From positions 3,811,501-3,875,500 of the forward strand of contig NZ_CP025263.1 of assembly GCF_002843605.1 (NCBI RefSeq): 64,000 nt of DNA, in the 5' to 3' direction. Numbering within the stretch: the stretch's first letter is position 1; every line of letters starts with the position of its first letter. Under the pieces are notes generated by a model. That model did not search any database and was not told the DNA's origin. It saw nothing but the letters and a program-made list of their open reading frames with translations. A program made the position numbers and the translations under genes. Shown here piece after piece: positions 63,530-64,000 of this stretch. The stretch comes from Pseudomonas sp. S09G 359. Lineage in GTDB: Bacteria > Pseudomonadota > Gammaproteobacteria > Pseudomonadales > Pseudomonadaceae.

Positions 63530-64000
63530 GCAGCCTCGACCAACTGCAACCGCTGATCGCCCCGCCGAGCATCGGCTTCTGGCCACCTGCCCCCGGCTGG
63601 TGGCTACTGTTGCTGGTGATTCCGTTGCTCGGCTGGGGGCTGTGGTGGTCGCGGCGTTTCCTGCCCACGCGCCGGCCCGTGGCGCGCGCCGAACAACCGC
63701 TGGACCCGTTGCGCATCGCCGCCCTGGCAGAATTGGCGCTGATGCCCAAACCCTACGACGGCGCGCCGGCCGGTGCCTGGCTGCAGCAGCTCAATGGCCT
63801 GCTCAAGCGCCTGTGCCGCAACGACTACCCCTACAGCCAGAGCCACACCCTTAACGGGCGCAAATGGCTGGCCTTCCTCGACAACCGCTGCCCGGCCGCC
63901 GGCCTCACGCGCTGGATGGTACTGGTGGAAGGCGCCTACAAACCCGAATGCAAACTCGACGACAAGGCCATCGCCGGCCTGACCCAGGCCGTCGACACCT
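63526..64000 (+). CDS. DUF4381 domain-containing membrane protein (partial)
   Basis: The first 158 codons of a protein with one membrane helix (residues about 24-42, 'GWWLLLLVIPLLGWGLWW') and a cytosolic DUF4381-like domain ('AELALMPKPYDGAPAGAWLQQLNGLLKRLCRNDYP'). It is the third gene of the MoxR-DUF58-DUF4381 operon, which normally continues with vWA (BatA/BatB) and BatD-like genes. It is cut by the window edge. Confidence 0.85.
   Translation, partial: MSSLDQLQPLIAPPSIGFWPPAPGWWLLLLVIPLLGWGLWWSRRFLPTRRPVARAEQPLDPLRIAALAELALMPKPYDGAPAGAWLQQLNGLLKRLCRNDYPYSQSHTLNGRKWLAFLDNRCPAAGLTRWMVLVEGAYKPECKLDDKAIAGLTQAVDT

Overview
The window looks like the chromosome of a Pseudomonas, most likely of the fluorescens group. 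Supporting points are the GC-rich coding with strong third-position bias, many paired REP palindromes of the type common in that group (about eleven doublets), the Pseudomonas-type large NAD-dependent glutamate dehydrogenase, AcnB, a MiaE homologue, and a large set of AraC, MocR, LacI, TetR, XRE and FCD-GntR regulators. I see no rRNA, tRNA, CRISPR array, insertion sequence or recombinase gene.

Layout. 1-7.3 kb: a gene tail, a GAF protein, two AraC regulators each next to a transporter or hydrolase, a fosmidomycin-resistance-type MFS pump and a membrane diguanylate cyclase. 7.33-9.69 kb: an AT-rich mini-island bounded by a perfect 35-bp direct repeat that copies the 3' end of the neighbouring inositol-dehydrogenase gene. 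It carries a DUF6414-like gene and a DUF6602-like nuclease-fold gene with a -1 frameshift. 9.6-14.8 kb: a cyclitol-type catabolic cluster (iolG-like dehydrogenase, LacI regulator, SDR, phytanoyl-CoA-dioxygenase-like enzyme, periplasmic binding protein) with no ABC permease or ATPase. 14.9-29 kb: mixed metabolic genes, including an amidase, CPBP protease, RidA, Tat-exported SMP-30 lactonase, MocR regulator with divergent EamA exporter, YceI, two hydrolase or thioesterase genes, DUF2252 and a class C beta-lactamase. 29-35.3 kb: a four-gene overlapping minus-strand operon of MoxR ATPase, a small bpX5-like protein, a degenerate vWA/beta-propeller protein and a bpX6-like protein, i.e. a MoxR-vWA-beta-propeller ternary system. 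35.4-51.4 kb: GFA, MFS, miaE, universal stress protein, acnB with a structured leader, a SdaC-type amino-acid transporter, TetR, a threonine-rich candidate leader peptide before an isochorismatase-family gene, dehydrogenases and a phosphotransferase/SDR pair. 51.4-64 kb: tag, a DctA-type symporter, two tandem FCD-GntR regulators, the 1,622-residue gdhB, and the start of a second MoxR operon (MoxR-DUF58-DUF4381) that runs off the right edge.

A recurring pattern is that three of the REP doublet sites (26.0-26.4, 42.4-43.0 and 55.2-55.6 kb) sit in tandem duplications that also copy the 3' end of the adjacent gene and leave short gene-tail fossils between genes. The best candidates for undescribed biology are the 7.3-9.7 kb two-gene island, the Thr-codon leader with terminator at 45.08-45.21 kb, and the REP-linked duplications. 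Family names are from memory of conserved motifs; no database search was possible.
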